Positions 14,886-28,503 of a stretch of DNA of 64,000 nucleotides are shown here, in pieces (the stretch's first letter is position 1; each line of letters starts with the position of its first letter). The notes under the pieces are model-generated. The model was not told the origin of the DNA and ran no database searches. It saw only the letters and a list, made by a program, of their open reading frames with translations. The position numbers were made by a program, and so were the translations under genes. The stretch is taken from NCBI GenBank assembly GCA_019096065.1, contig JAGUCH010000007.1, positions 2,874,501-2,938,500 of the forward strand, read 5' to 3'. This DNA comes from Paracyclopina nana. Taxonomy: Eukaryota; Arthropoda; Copepoda; Cyclopoida; Cyclopettidae.

Positions 14886-15066
14886 CTTCTTCGTATTTCA
14901 CCACGGGACTTCGCTTGTGGCTGGGAATGGGAATTGGCCTCGCCATATCCACGTCACCTGATGCTATCAGCCTTCGAAGGCCTTCAGCGGCCTCGTCAGT
15001 CTCTGACAAGAGGTCATCCTCCTCCATTGTGTCCAGATCAATTGAGGCCATTTTCCACCACACAAT
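14886..15066 (-). CDS. Probable first coding exon, acidic protein, function unknown
   Basis: A minus-strand exon with a textbook acceptor (TTTTTTCTCTACTTCCAG, ending at 15067) and a GAAG|GTAGGA donor at 14886/14885. An ATG at 15051, 15 bases after the acceptor, opens 55 codons starting MASIDLDTMEEDDLLSETDE. The peptide is strongly acidic at first and proline/basic at its end, as in many nuclear proteins. It ends with one extra base. Joined directly to the CAMTA exon at 8735 it would meet a stop, so either another exon lies between or it belongs to a different transcript. The position, strand and promoter-like sequence just upstream suit an alternative 5' end of CAMTA. I do not recognise the protein. 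Confidence 0.5.
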
Positions 15067-15237
15067 CTGGAAGTAGAGAAAAAATCCATTAATTCAGCCT
15101 CCTCAACGTTGTCGAGAGGCCGAACCTGACTCGACGCTAATATTACGGCTCGGACAAATGATGCACTGAAAGCGTGGCAAAAAGAAAAATCAAAACTGAG
15201 CTAGCTTCATTGTTGGACGAGGGTGCGAATTTTGTAC

Positions 15238-15290
15238 ACAACGCGCGTACCGGTCAAAGTGCGCGCATGCGCAAAGCCAACCGCTGACTT
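15238..15290. promoter_or_regulatory. Promoter-like site with NRF1 motif
   Basis: Holds GCGCATGCGC at 15263-15272, the palindromic core of NRF1/alpha-Pal sites common in TATA-less animal promoters, within a short CpG-rich patch. It lies about 170-200 bp upstream of the minus-strand exon at 15066-14886, so it probably marks that transcript's start region. A similar motif occurs at 34367-34380. Confidence 0.5.
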
Positions 15291-18200
15291 TAAGCACAAC
15301 AAACTGGATTTTCCTGCGTGAGTCGCTTTTTTCTCTCTCGCTACATTTTTTGAAATGGAAAAGTGACAAATAATCGTGGAATCACACTAGGGAAAAGCAA
15401 GTGGAACTCGGTACGTAGGCTTTTTTATTCGCCACCGTGCGAGTAACGTTCGTGGTGGTATATTTTGATATTAATCTTTTCCATTATGGCCAAGTTTGCA
15501 TGCTCATTGTAGCCTTTGATAACAAGATAGGAATTTGTGGAGGAGAAAAAAAGGAAAAGTTACTTTCGCCTGCTGTGGCATGGCTTTTTTTTAATGAAAG
15601 CTCGCAGAAATCATGGGTTGTCGGTAAGAAAGTTATTGCTATCCATCAAATATTCAGCAGAATTGGCTCCCCCTCAAAAAATCGATTCAAGATTCTCCAC
15701 AATTTGCCCACTCCATAACTCACCACCAATTACTGTATAGTTGATACAGTAAATGCTAAAATTCCCGCTTAACTTTATCTGATTCTGATTAATGCATCTC
15801 GGCAATATAATGAACTGGCCACTCGCTCTAGCTGTGCTGTAAGTAAAAAGTTGCATTGAAAAGTTTCCGCGCGAGCAGATTATGAAAGGCGAGCCTGTCA
15901 TTATGCTATATGAGCTCTGTGAACATGCAATAATACCATTGAGTTTTTGGCCTTTTTATATGCTGCTGCTGCACATATACACTTACTACAGATTAATCAC
16001 CATCATTAGTCAACGAGCAAAATGATATGGAGCAAAAAATGAATCGAATTAATGGACAGACCAAGCTCATTTGCAGAATTCAGACAAGGAAAGGTCTCCT
16101 TCGTGAAGGTCCTCGCTTCGAGAACTTGCTGAACACCGTAGTTTTGCCTAGGCATGAAAAGTAAGCAAAAAGGCCTTGATAGCACAAAAAATAGATCCAC
16201 CACTGTCTAGCTTGGGCTCTTTTGTCTTGACTGACATCACCAGCAGCCATTCGGCCAAATACAATTCAAATATAGAGCCAAATAAGCGAGTTGTTGTATT
16301 GTTACACCTTGCAAAAGTGAAATATTGCAATATCCAGTTCAATTCTGCGAAATGTGCGACTCGGAGCTCCATCGAGTGGCGGCCTCCAAATGTGCAAAAA
16401 AGCAAGGCCTTTCTTCTTTTTTCTGGCTGTGGAACAGGGAAAAAATGCTATGGCTGCTAGTAATATTACATTAGTGCGACACTTATTTTTGCGATGATAC
16501 CTGAAAAAGTTTTTCAAGAATGTACCATGGTACCACTGCTATACAGAAAGAGGAGGAGGAAGCAGCAGCAAGGCTTCTCTTCCGTGACGAAATGTGAAAG
16601 CTTTTTCAACGTGAACTTGGACCTACTCTTAGCCATTCTACAACCAAGATGATTTGCATTTTGCTTGAAATTTTCATGGAAACTTTTTGCTGTGCCTCAA
16701 TGACAACAACCTCTCAAAGTCTACAGTGAAGGCCAACAAAAATGCCATCTTTCAACTCCCGAAAAAAATTAATCAAATTATTGACCCATAATACTGTAGT
16801 GAAAGTCAGGCAACTACTATTCACTTTCGAATTTGATTGCTTCTAACCACAATTGTGTACTACATAAAAGCTCCTCTTTAAACAATAAGAGTGTAGCTAA
16901 TCGATAGGCAAGTGCTCAAGTTGGCCTTCACTGTAGTCGTATTTTAAGCTAACTTTTCCCCCCTGCTTGCTTGCTTGCTAAACTGTCTTCGGTATCTTAC
17001 TTTTTTCCTCCTCTTCCTCCTGAGATTTTGCTCCAAATAATAACAGCGGCAGCAATTGTTTAAGTTTGGCAAAAGTTTGCTGCTAGCAAGAAAAAAGAGA
17101 AACAGACCTCTCCTCTGTTAGTGTAATCAAAAATCTAGAGGAGTTTTTACTATGCCTCCACTTTTTTATTTTGTGCAGCGGCAGTAATGAAAATGTTTGC
17201 TAACTTTCCTCCCCTTTCACTATTTTACTTCTACATCTATTATTGGGTCAATAATGTGATTTGGAACATTGCCTTCTGTAAATGGCCTCTTTGGTGTGTA
17301 ACCACTGACATTTTAGAAAGAATTTTATGTGGCTTTCTATCAATTGTGCCTTCACGTACTTGTAAATGGGGGAAAAGCATTGCTTGGTTTGATTTATGCT
17401 CATGGATAGTTTGTGTGATGACAAATGAGTTATAATACATTTGTGCAAAGGCAATCAATAACTCATTTACGAGCTGGCAATTTAAGGTCATGTTTAATTT
17501 GCTGATTAGATTATTCACGTGCCAACTTAATTAGCAAATTAATAAAATGCTCTGTATGCAAAGGCACTCTACGATATTGACCAAACATTAAGCCTCGAAA
17601 TTGATCATTTGAATTCATGGATAATTGCCACGCCTTGAGCATATTGATTTGGCAGTTGTACGCCTGTAATCCCTTGAATTGTATGACCTTGTTCGAAAAA
17701 ATTAAAGTGTCATGTGGCTAGGAAACGTTAGCTTACCCATTTTCTTCTTCTCACAAGGCCTCACAAACAGTCAAGTCTCGCCGATGTAATTGGCAAATGC
17801 AGCAAAATTGTCTACCTGGCAAAAAAATGCACGTGTTTTGCTAGTTTTCTAGGCGTTCTATCAGCTGTCAGTTGGTGGCCAACTCAATTGGCAAAGCTGG
17901 AATTCACTCAAAAACTTGGTAATTGGTACTGTGAAAATAGCACATGTGAACAAATCAGCACTTGTACCAATCAGTTTTAGTCGAGGAGAGCATGACCGAC
18001 CCACTTTTCGATGCACTCTGTCTCAGCTGAAAAACACGTGGTTTTCACACGGTTTGTTTACGCAACAAACGCAATTCAGTATTACGCTCTGCAAGCTAAG
18101 CTAATATTTTCCGTCAAATCGCAGGCGGGCTCACAATTGCAATCTTCAAGTGACTCTTAGGCCTTAGAATCTGCGATTCACTTCCGTGTTCTTTCGATTG

Positions 18201-18380
18201 TCACTTTTGCGGCAGAATCGAGCGAAGGCTGTAGATTTTTGGCTGAAGTGGGCGGCGAAGCAGCTGATTTCCTTTTATAGAGGGCGCTCCGCATTGTGCA
18301 CCTATTTCACGCGGTGCGCCATCTTGCGGATTTTACTCTCATTTTCGCCTTGTGAAAGCCGCCCGGCTTCTACAGTCGTG
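15291..18380. other. Intergenic, nothing recognised
   Basis: Stretch between the minus-strand promoter near 15.25 kb and the plus-strand P5CDH gene. No ORF with good splice context and no repeat structure noted. The last few hundred bases should hold the P5CDH promoter, but no TATA box was evident. Confidence 0.45.
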
Positions 18381-18441
18381 CCAGTTGTTCTGCGAGGCTG
18401 CAACTGTTGTCCGCACTGTGGGGAGCAGCTGCGAGCAAAGT

Positions 18442-18688
18442 GTAAGTACAAAAGTCTAATCCTAGGCCCAAAAAGTAAATTCGCTCTTTTTAATGCTTAA
18501 ATTTTGCCACTGAAAGTTTAGAGCTCGTAGAGGCTATTACTAGGGTTAATTTTGAGTTTTATCATTGAGCTGCCACAGTGTGATTGAAACGAGTCTTGTG
18601 ACATCTTGGCTACGCGTGCGGGCGGACTCGACTTGCCACCACCTCCACTCAAAGATTCATTTTCGTTCACTTTTCGTTTGATTTGCAG
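18442..18688 (+). other. 5'UTR intron of P5CDH
   Basis: A donor T|GTAAGT at 18442 (exon ending 18441) and an acceptor TTTGCAG ending at 18688 frame a 247-nt intron that places the start codon at 18695, just six bases into the next exon. The upstream non-coding exon start is not determined. Confidence 0.55.
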
Positions 18689-18694
18689 GCAATA

Positions 18695-21265
<2,571 letters not shown>

Positions 21266-24200
21266 ACGAAGAAGAAAATGATGACCTGATCGATTTTCAG
21301 CCTTTGAAGTCGTGACATCGGATGGGGGTGCATCATCCCCTACTCTGGCTTTCCATTCGTGTACAAAAGAGAGAGAGAGATCTTCAATATGGCTACGTCA
21401 TTAGCATACGTAGTATATCCTGCAGTTATAATACTACGTTGTTCAAAACTACTTTGCTCTCTAACTTTTTGCATGAGAACTCATCAGCTCCGTAGTATAT
21501 TGACCCATTTTCAGCTCTGGGCCAATTTCTTCTTGAGCATCATCATCAAGGTATATGGCCTCGGGCCACAATGGCTGGCAAAAAATGCGATTTGACTGAA
21601 TCCTCCTCGACTGACGTCATTTTTCGGTCTCAGATTAATTAGCGATTTTCTTCTGTCGATTGTGTTTGCTCTCTTGCCTGATATTGTCACCTAGTTTGTC
21701 CACAAAGCGATTGATTTGGTCAACGACGACGACATGGTGATGCTATTGAGGAAGTCCCATTCATCTCGTTAATGGCACTGCTTCGTATACATCTGACCTT
21801 TATCCACTATACTCTTCTCCTAGCCGGAAAAAGAAAGCATTACGTACCACAGAAAAAGCCACTCTTTTGTAATCCAGCTTAAAAAATACGATGTACGGGC
21901 AAAGTTAAAATTAGCTTCAAGGTCGGATGAAATGTGAGCTATGTAGTATAGCCGGTAATTAGTTTCGATGCATTACACAAATGCCAATAATACGAATCTA
22001 GCCCAACAACTGAGACCTGTGTTATAGCTCTTCTGTATTGGGGAAGTGCAGCTACAGAATTAGTTACGGGGGTCAAAGAGTCGGGACCATGCATCATCCT
22101 GTCATCTTGTTAGAGAGCGCGGCAGCAAATCAAAGGCTTTTTAAAAAGCATGCTTCCAAAAGGCTCTTGATTTCTCTCAGTGGACTCGGTACAATCTATG
22201 AATAGCACAAAATAGTGGAAGTACATCTGTTTGCGAAATTATGGCAGCCTGGTCCTCGCTCGACGTGTGTAGAGTAGCATATACGGCATAGGGTCCCAAA
22301 GTGGCTCTTCATCATGTGTGTGCAAGCCCAGGGCTGAACCCTGAATTTCAGCTGGAAATTAACAATTTTCTCCTACTTCTTCCTCTTCTTCTTCGAGATC
22401 ATCATTGGGCCGAGAAGACCATTTGTTTTCATCTGTAGAATTACCGTTACGTGCACTTTGTGTGCACCTAGGGATTACACTGGGAAGGAGAATATTATTT
22501 CCACCATTCTGCCGCCACTAGAGGTCACTACTGCTGCTGAAGTCATGCTGGGCTTGATCATGACGAGCTACTCATGGAAAAGCTCACCACATCCGCTGCT
22601 CTCCTGTCCATCTACTTCAATGGATCTATAGCCTTTCATATACATACCACCAGTATACATGCAGCATAGCGACCACCAAAGCAAAGCAAAAGTAGACAGG
22701 CTCGTTTCACCATGAAGATTCCCATTATTATTCCAGCCATGAGTTTTATTTAGATGAATTCCTCGTAAATGGAAGGTTATCCTGCATGCATACGGAGAAA
22801 GACTGCAGTGGCTCGCAAATGTCTTATTTTTTGGCTGATCTCGGCCTATTTTTTGCCTGTCACCCCTTTTAGATCGTGCTAGTACTATGTGTCGCGTACA
22901 TATCGGCCATTGATTTTATCCATCCAACCATTTTCAGGGCGCCGCACTTTGGCGGATTGCGTGATGCTGACACAGTACAATTGTATACTGCTGCAATGCC
23001 TACACTTACAGCAGCTGCGAGAGCATCAAAGAAGACACACGACAAACATTCAGACAAGCAGACATGCAAATGCAATCCTATTTCTTATCCTACTGCGTAT
23101 CTGTAATGTTAAAAATGATGAAACTGGAAGTCCAGAAACATGTACGCATTTTATTGGGCTACAGTACTTTTACTACTGTGTCATTTCCCCTCTACTGGCT
23201 CCCTATAAGCAGCTGCTAAGAATGTCATTTGATGTCAAGTGCTGCTGCTCGTGGTGATCTCCCCGGCAAAATTGCAGTGGCAACTATCTATTATTGCCAG
23301 AGAAGGATATTCGGGTTGTCAACAATGACATTATTCAGTAGTCATGACATTTGGAAGCAGCTCAATAGCTTGCCATGATGTACTACAGTCTATAAAGCAT
23401 TTTGCAAAACCTTTCCAAAAGGATAAACTCAGGCATTATGCGCCAAATATAGGCAGCTTAAAAGATATTGGTGGATTGCATCAAAATTAGCCTTCATTCC
23501 ATATCAGGTTTTGTTAGATGGATGACTTGAGGGTATGTTGTAATGTATTCCATCTTAACAGAGGGGGAGGAAAATCAGCTGGACACACATATTTCCTCGT
23601 GCATTCTGGCTGTATTTTCTCCTTCACTGGATTCGCAAAGTACTACCTGATTTGTTAATCTACTTATGCTAATGGGTGGTTGTTGAAGACAAATTGCACA
23701 CACCACTCTATGCCATGTTGCTTTGGCCTTGTTTTTCTTACCCTTGCTGGCCTAATTAATGCCCAAAATGGCTGCACTACTGTATTAGCAAGCTGTAATA
23801 TCATGGCTCTCGTTCTTTCCATGCAAAGGAGAACATTTGAAATGGCGAAGGTGGACAAGCTTTTTTTCATTTGCTAGCGCGCATAAAGTCGCTAGCTAGC
23901 TCTTTTTTGTGGGTAGTAATGGATTGACTACTATCTTGCAGCAGCTAGCTAGCATATAGCATGAATATGTATGCCAACCTCCTTCAGGAGAAAGTGAAAC
24001 AGCTTTTTGCTAACCATCACTTTTGGCCACTCTCTTTTTATGCAAAACCTTTCATGATGAGTAGGATGGCAAAAAGCCTACATTCATACCATATATAGTG
24101 GCAGAGCACAAAGAAGCCAGCTCTGGAATGCTATCGTGAAGAACAAGCATTGGAACTCATGTGCCACAGCTTCAAATTTCCAAAGTGGAGTACATTTATA

Positions 24201-25763
24201 GCTGAGAGTGAAGAGCTTTTTATTTCACCTTGAATTGGTGTTGAGAGCCCCTCAATCATGCAAGTTCAACTATACATCACTTTTGTGAATGTCAGCTAGG
24301 AATTTTTCACTTCTTTCTAGCTTCAAGATGATTTTTGAGCCCAGTCAGCCCCCAGCATTTTGGCAACTTTGCCACCATGGTGGTGCCCTTATTTGAAATG
24401 CTGATTCAATTTAGCAAAGTCAAGAAAAAAAAGTTGCCACTAACCCTACAACAAAATGAAAATGACTCAAAAGGGAGAAGAGCACTCATCCATGCTCACA
24501 AATTGCCACTTTTCTAGCTATTTCAGGACATTTCTATTCAAAAGCAGCTAGTATATACTGAAACGAATCCAAGTACTTTTGATTTCTTTCAACGTCGAGG
24601 AAAACGTCATAAGAATCCTAATCGTCAAATCACGCGAAACGTGTTAGATGACAGCCGTCAAGTAGCAACCTGATAAGCATTAGGAATCAATCAATTTAAT
24701 TCGGTTGCTGAATCTTCTCTCTTCTACTTGGGCGATAAAAAAGCAGAATCAAGCTAAACTTGAGCTGAGTTCTTGTCAGTATTAAAAACAATGGAACAAA
24801 AATGGGCAGATGTCGTGCTACCGTAGGCCGGCCGGCCACCTTTAGGCTGTTATTGGGAACTGAGTTTTGAGAACGATCTACTCATCAAAATCCAATGCTT
24901 TCGCCGGCCCCAATTGTTGGAAAAATAATTAAGTAGCCAAAGAAGCTCAACAGCAGAAAATACTACGTATGGTATGTATTTGCGGACGATAAAGCTTAGA
25001 AGGTTATTCCACCATATGAGAATCAATTAGGCTTCTTTTTCCTCTTGTATCAATTTAGCCATGCTGTAAAACTTTTGAATGCCATCTGCAGCAGCAGCAG
25101 CAAAAACTATTGTGGAATTAACTTGAAAAGCCTCCATGGAAAGTTGAGCATTACAAAACTGGAATTGGCAATGGAGCCCAAGCCAGCAGAATTTTTCGCT
25201 GCCGTATTTAAGCAGATTTTCCACTTGAAAAGTTTCAAGCCAAAGACCAAGATTAAGATTTTCTTCAGCTGGTGATGACCTTGGTCTTAAAACAGATTAT
25301 GGTCGCAGTAATGTAATGGGAGTGCAACAAAAATGCCAGTGAAATCTGCGCCTTGCCGGGCTGTAATCCAGGCCGGGTGGCACAGGGCAGAATTGAAAGT
25401 GACATTTGCATGCAAGAAGCGTACGCATGAAAGGTTTGGTATTGCCATTTACCAGCTCGAGAGAACTTTGCACCACGTGGGGCAAACATGGCTGTGCCTA
25501 TGTACAAAATAATGTGACAAATGACCCTTTTCTCAATCGTGGAAGGAGGATGTGACGACAAAGTGTGGCAAAAGGCCCGAGCTCTCAATCAAATATGGTG
25601 GTGCCTCAAGCACAACGTTGTATACACTGGTAGTTTTTCATCAGAACAATTTTCGTGATGAAAGTCTTAGCGGAGCTTAGGAAAAGTAAACATCAAAGAA
25701 TTCATAGCATATATTGTATAAGGTTCTACGTAGGCGAGGACCCCACAAAACAAAAAGCCTGTA
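21266..25763. other. Intergenic, no gene supported
   Basis: About 4.5 kb downstream of P5CDH. The P5CDH 3'UTR should occupy the start, but no clear AATAAA was found within 300 bases. At 22876-23106 a plus-strand frame starts with a hydrophobic, secretion-like stretch after a CTTTTTAG acceptor, but no matching first exon or homology was recognised. Otherwise nothing. Confidence 0.45.
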
Positions 25764-25764
25764 G

Positions 25765-27878
25765 TAATTCCCTAGTAATGCCAGTCTGAAAATCAATCGC
25801 GTCCAAATTGATTAATTTTGGCATACATCAATTCGTCTATGTTCATAGATTACTCCCATGTTATTTTTTTCGCTCTATCATAATTAGTCTTTAAGATATT
25901 CAATTTTAAAAGATTCAAAATGGTGACAAATTGACGTACTCAATGGCGTTAAAAAATTTTCATTAATCTTTAATTTTCGAATAAATATGAAAATTACAGC
26001 ATGTAATCAAGTCATTTCATATTTAATTTTTTTCGAAAACCTAAAAAACAATATCCCTATTTTATTTATATTTATTTCCTATTTCTTTCATTTAATAGAA
26101 ATAAAGTTTACACTTATTTTTATTACAACTGTCAAGCTTCCATTGTACCGAAAATTGTTATATTGAAATGTATACTAATAAAAAATAGTTTAGAATTATA
26201 GGTGTGAATTTTATTACTACTTGATTGTTTCTTTACGGTTCATTTTTAACCTATTAAATCCCTACTTTCTTGATTTTGTATGTAGCTATTTAATCCTGAC
26301 TTTGCTTTTTAACTCACTACAATAAAAATTCACTTTATATAACAATTCTCCTGATTTAGTAGGTAACTAATTTATTACAATTTTGCTACTTTCGCCAATT
26401 GCAAATTGATCCCATTTATATTGGCTCAAAATTGCTTAAAGACTGCAGCCTAATAATCAATTGTCATGAATTTGAATAAAATGAAATTTGTATTTTAATT
26501 GCCTATTAAATTTCCACTTTTTGGATTTAGTAACTCAGTGCTATGTCTAGATTTTGATTTTTGGGCCATTGCTAAAAAAACCTTTTCTTAATCCGCCCTA
26601 AATGCTGTTGCTACTCTACACCGAGTCTCATCCGCAAACCTTTCTATACGCTATCAACCATTGTACTAATTCCAGTTTAAATGTAGATTTCTTGGAGTTA
26701 ATTTGTCAGAACTTAAAGTATATTTTGATTTTCGGGCCATTGCTGAAAAAACATGTTCCTAATCCACCCTAAATGCAGTTGCAACTCTACACCAAGTCTC
26801 ATCCTCAAACCTTTCTATAAGCTATCAACCATTGTACTAATTCCAGTTTAAATGTAGATTTCAGGGAGTATTCATTGTGCGTTTATTCCATGTTTTTAAG
26901 AAATTTCAAATCTAACTTAGAAAACTATTCAGAGATGGCTCTGCTTGCAATTCAATAATTTGTAAAATTGTTCTTATCTACAACTTTTAGTGGTTTTGAG
27001 ATTTCAAAAATCTTCATTAATAGATGTTGTTTAGAACAACATGAAAAGTGAGTTAGTAAGTATCATGAACCTCAGTTTTTTTACAAAAACTGAGATTTTA
27101 GAATATTTCAATATTTTATGCTATGTAACACAATATTTTTTAAAGTCAGATTTTTTTATGTCTAAAAGACTTACAAATGAAATGAGTCATTAGAGTGGAG
27201 TGAGCCTACAAATTTCAGGCTTACCATTTGTACAAATTGTAAATTAAAAATAGAGCAAAGAAGTAAAATGTAATAAATACAAAATTACATAATTAATAAA
27301 AAATCAAGATTAATAGTAAGGAATATAGAAAAAAGTGATTGAAATAATTCACATTTTAATTAATCCAAACAAATGTAATCAATAATTGACATTTCCGATG
27401 AGAAAATATAAGAATATAAGTATGTATTATAACAGTCATAACACAAGTTTTAATAGAATTATTTAGGAACAAAATATTGTTGAAATCCAGTTTGATTATA
27501 GATTTATTGGCAAAAATAGACATTTCATAGTTAAAAAAAAACAAGTTTGGGAGCAAAAACAAAAACAAAAACAAAAAAAAAAATTTAATTTGTGTCTTTT
27601 TCCCCATGAATGGGAAAAAATAGGAATAAAGACTATATAGGTCGAAATTTTAACAATGTATAAGTCTTTTAATAATTAATATATTAAATTTTTTATTTTA
27701 TATTGGTAATCCTTAGAGGGTGTTCATTATTACAAAATCAAAAAATAAGTCGTAGCAGTAAATTTTAGTCATCCCTATTTACAATTTCTTATGTTTAGCG
27801 ATATAGTTACGGATCAAGCTGTAGTAACTGGCATTACGACACATTTTAATTCACAATTTAGTCCAACTTAATTCCCTA
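25765..27878. repeat. AT-rich island, possible old mobile element
   Basis: A 2.1-kb block much richer in A/T than its flanks. The 10-base word TAATTCCCTA occurs at 25765-25774 and again at 27869-27878, just where composition returns to normal, as a target-site duplication would. Just inside the left edge is GTAATGCCAGT (25775-25785) and near the right edge its reverse complement (27827-27837). It holds no long ORF and two copies of a 171-bp repeat. Transposon origin is inference; no known family was recognised. Confidence 0.35.
26546..26866. repeat. 171-bp tandem repeat, two copies
   Basis: Copies at about 26546-26695 and 26717-26866, offset 171 bases. They share long near-identical runs such as ACCATTGTACTAATTCCAGT and TTTAAATGTAGATTTC with scattered substitutions, so the duplication is not recent. 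It may be a satellite monomer pair or internal repeats of the surrounding AT-rich element. Confidence 0.75.
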
Positions 27879-28503
27879 CTATTTTTTGATTTGTTTTGTG
27901 GGGGATGCTTTTGATGAACATTTCTTGCATTTAACATATGACACTGAAATGTTGAAAGTAGATGAACACCGTATCATGAGAGCAGGAACAATAAGAGGAT
28001 TTGCCGCATTCTCGGACTGCACAATATCAGGGCAATTTATCGCATTTCTCCCTTCTTCTCCTAGCTAGCTCCTTCCACACTTAAAGGCCACTTTCCACCC
28101 CTATGATCATAGTCATTTCACTTGCTCCGAAGGATCGATACTTAGCCATGAATTTTAGCTCATTAGCTCGATATCAAGTTGCATGAATCATTATTCAGCA
28201 GCAAATTATCATCAAGGAATTGCCAAATATCCAGCCTTGATATGGCTAAAGTGGCAATAAAGCTGAGTGTACCCACCGAGTAGTTGAAAAACGGTTTCGC
28301 AAGAATGTGAGGTTTATTGTAAGTGAACAGCATTATACGAATTACACATAATAGTATAGTATCCCTTCATGCTTTCATGTGTCTCTGCTGTTGTTGTAGT
28401 GTCTCCCCGAGGCCACTCGTGTGAGGCCAGAGCTTTTGAGGCTGACATCGGAAACACGCACTCATCATGTAGTACAGTAAGTATATGATAACTGTTTATT
28501 GCT
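27879..28503. other. Intergenic and 3'UTR of the CUB/sushi gene
   Basis: The minus-strand receptor gene ends at 28504. Minus-strand AATAAA signals lie right after its stop (28496-28501) and again at 28312-28317. The rest of the stretch shows no supported gene. Confidence 0.5.

Noticed and set aside
22876-23257. Hydrophobic N-terminus resembling a secreted or cuticle protein
   Set aside because: No first exon with ATG and matching donor; several frames are open.
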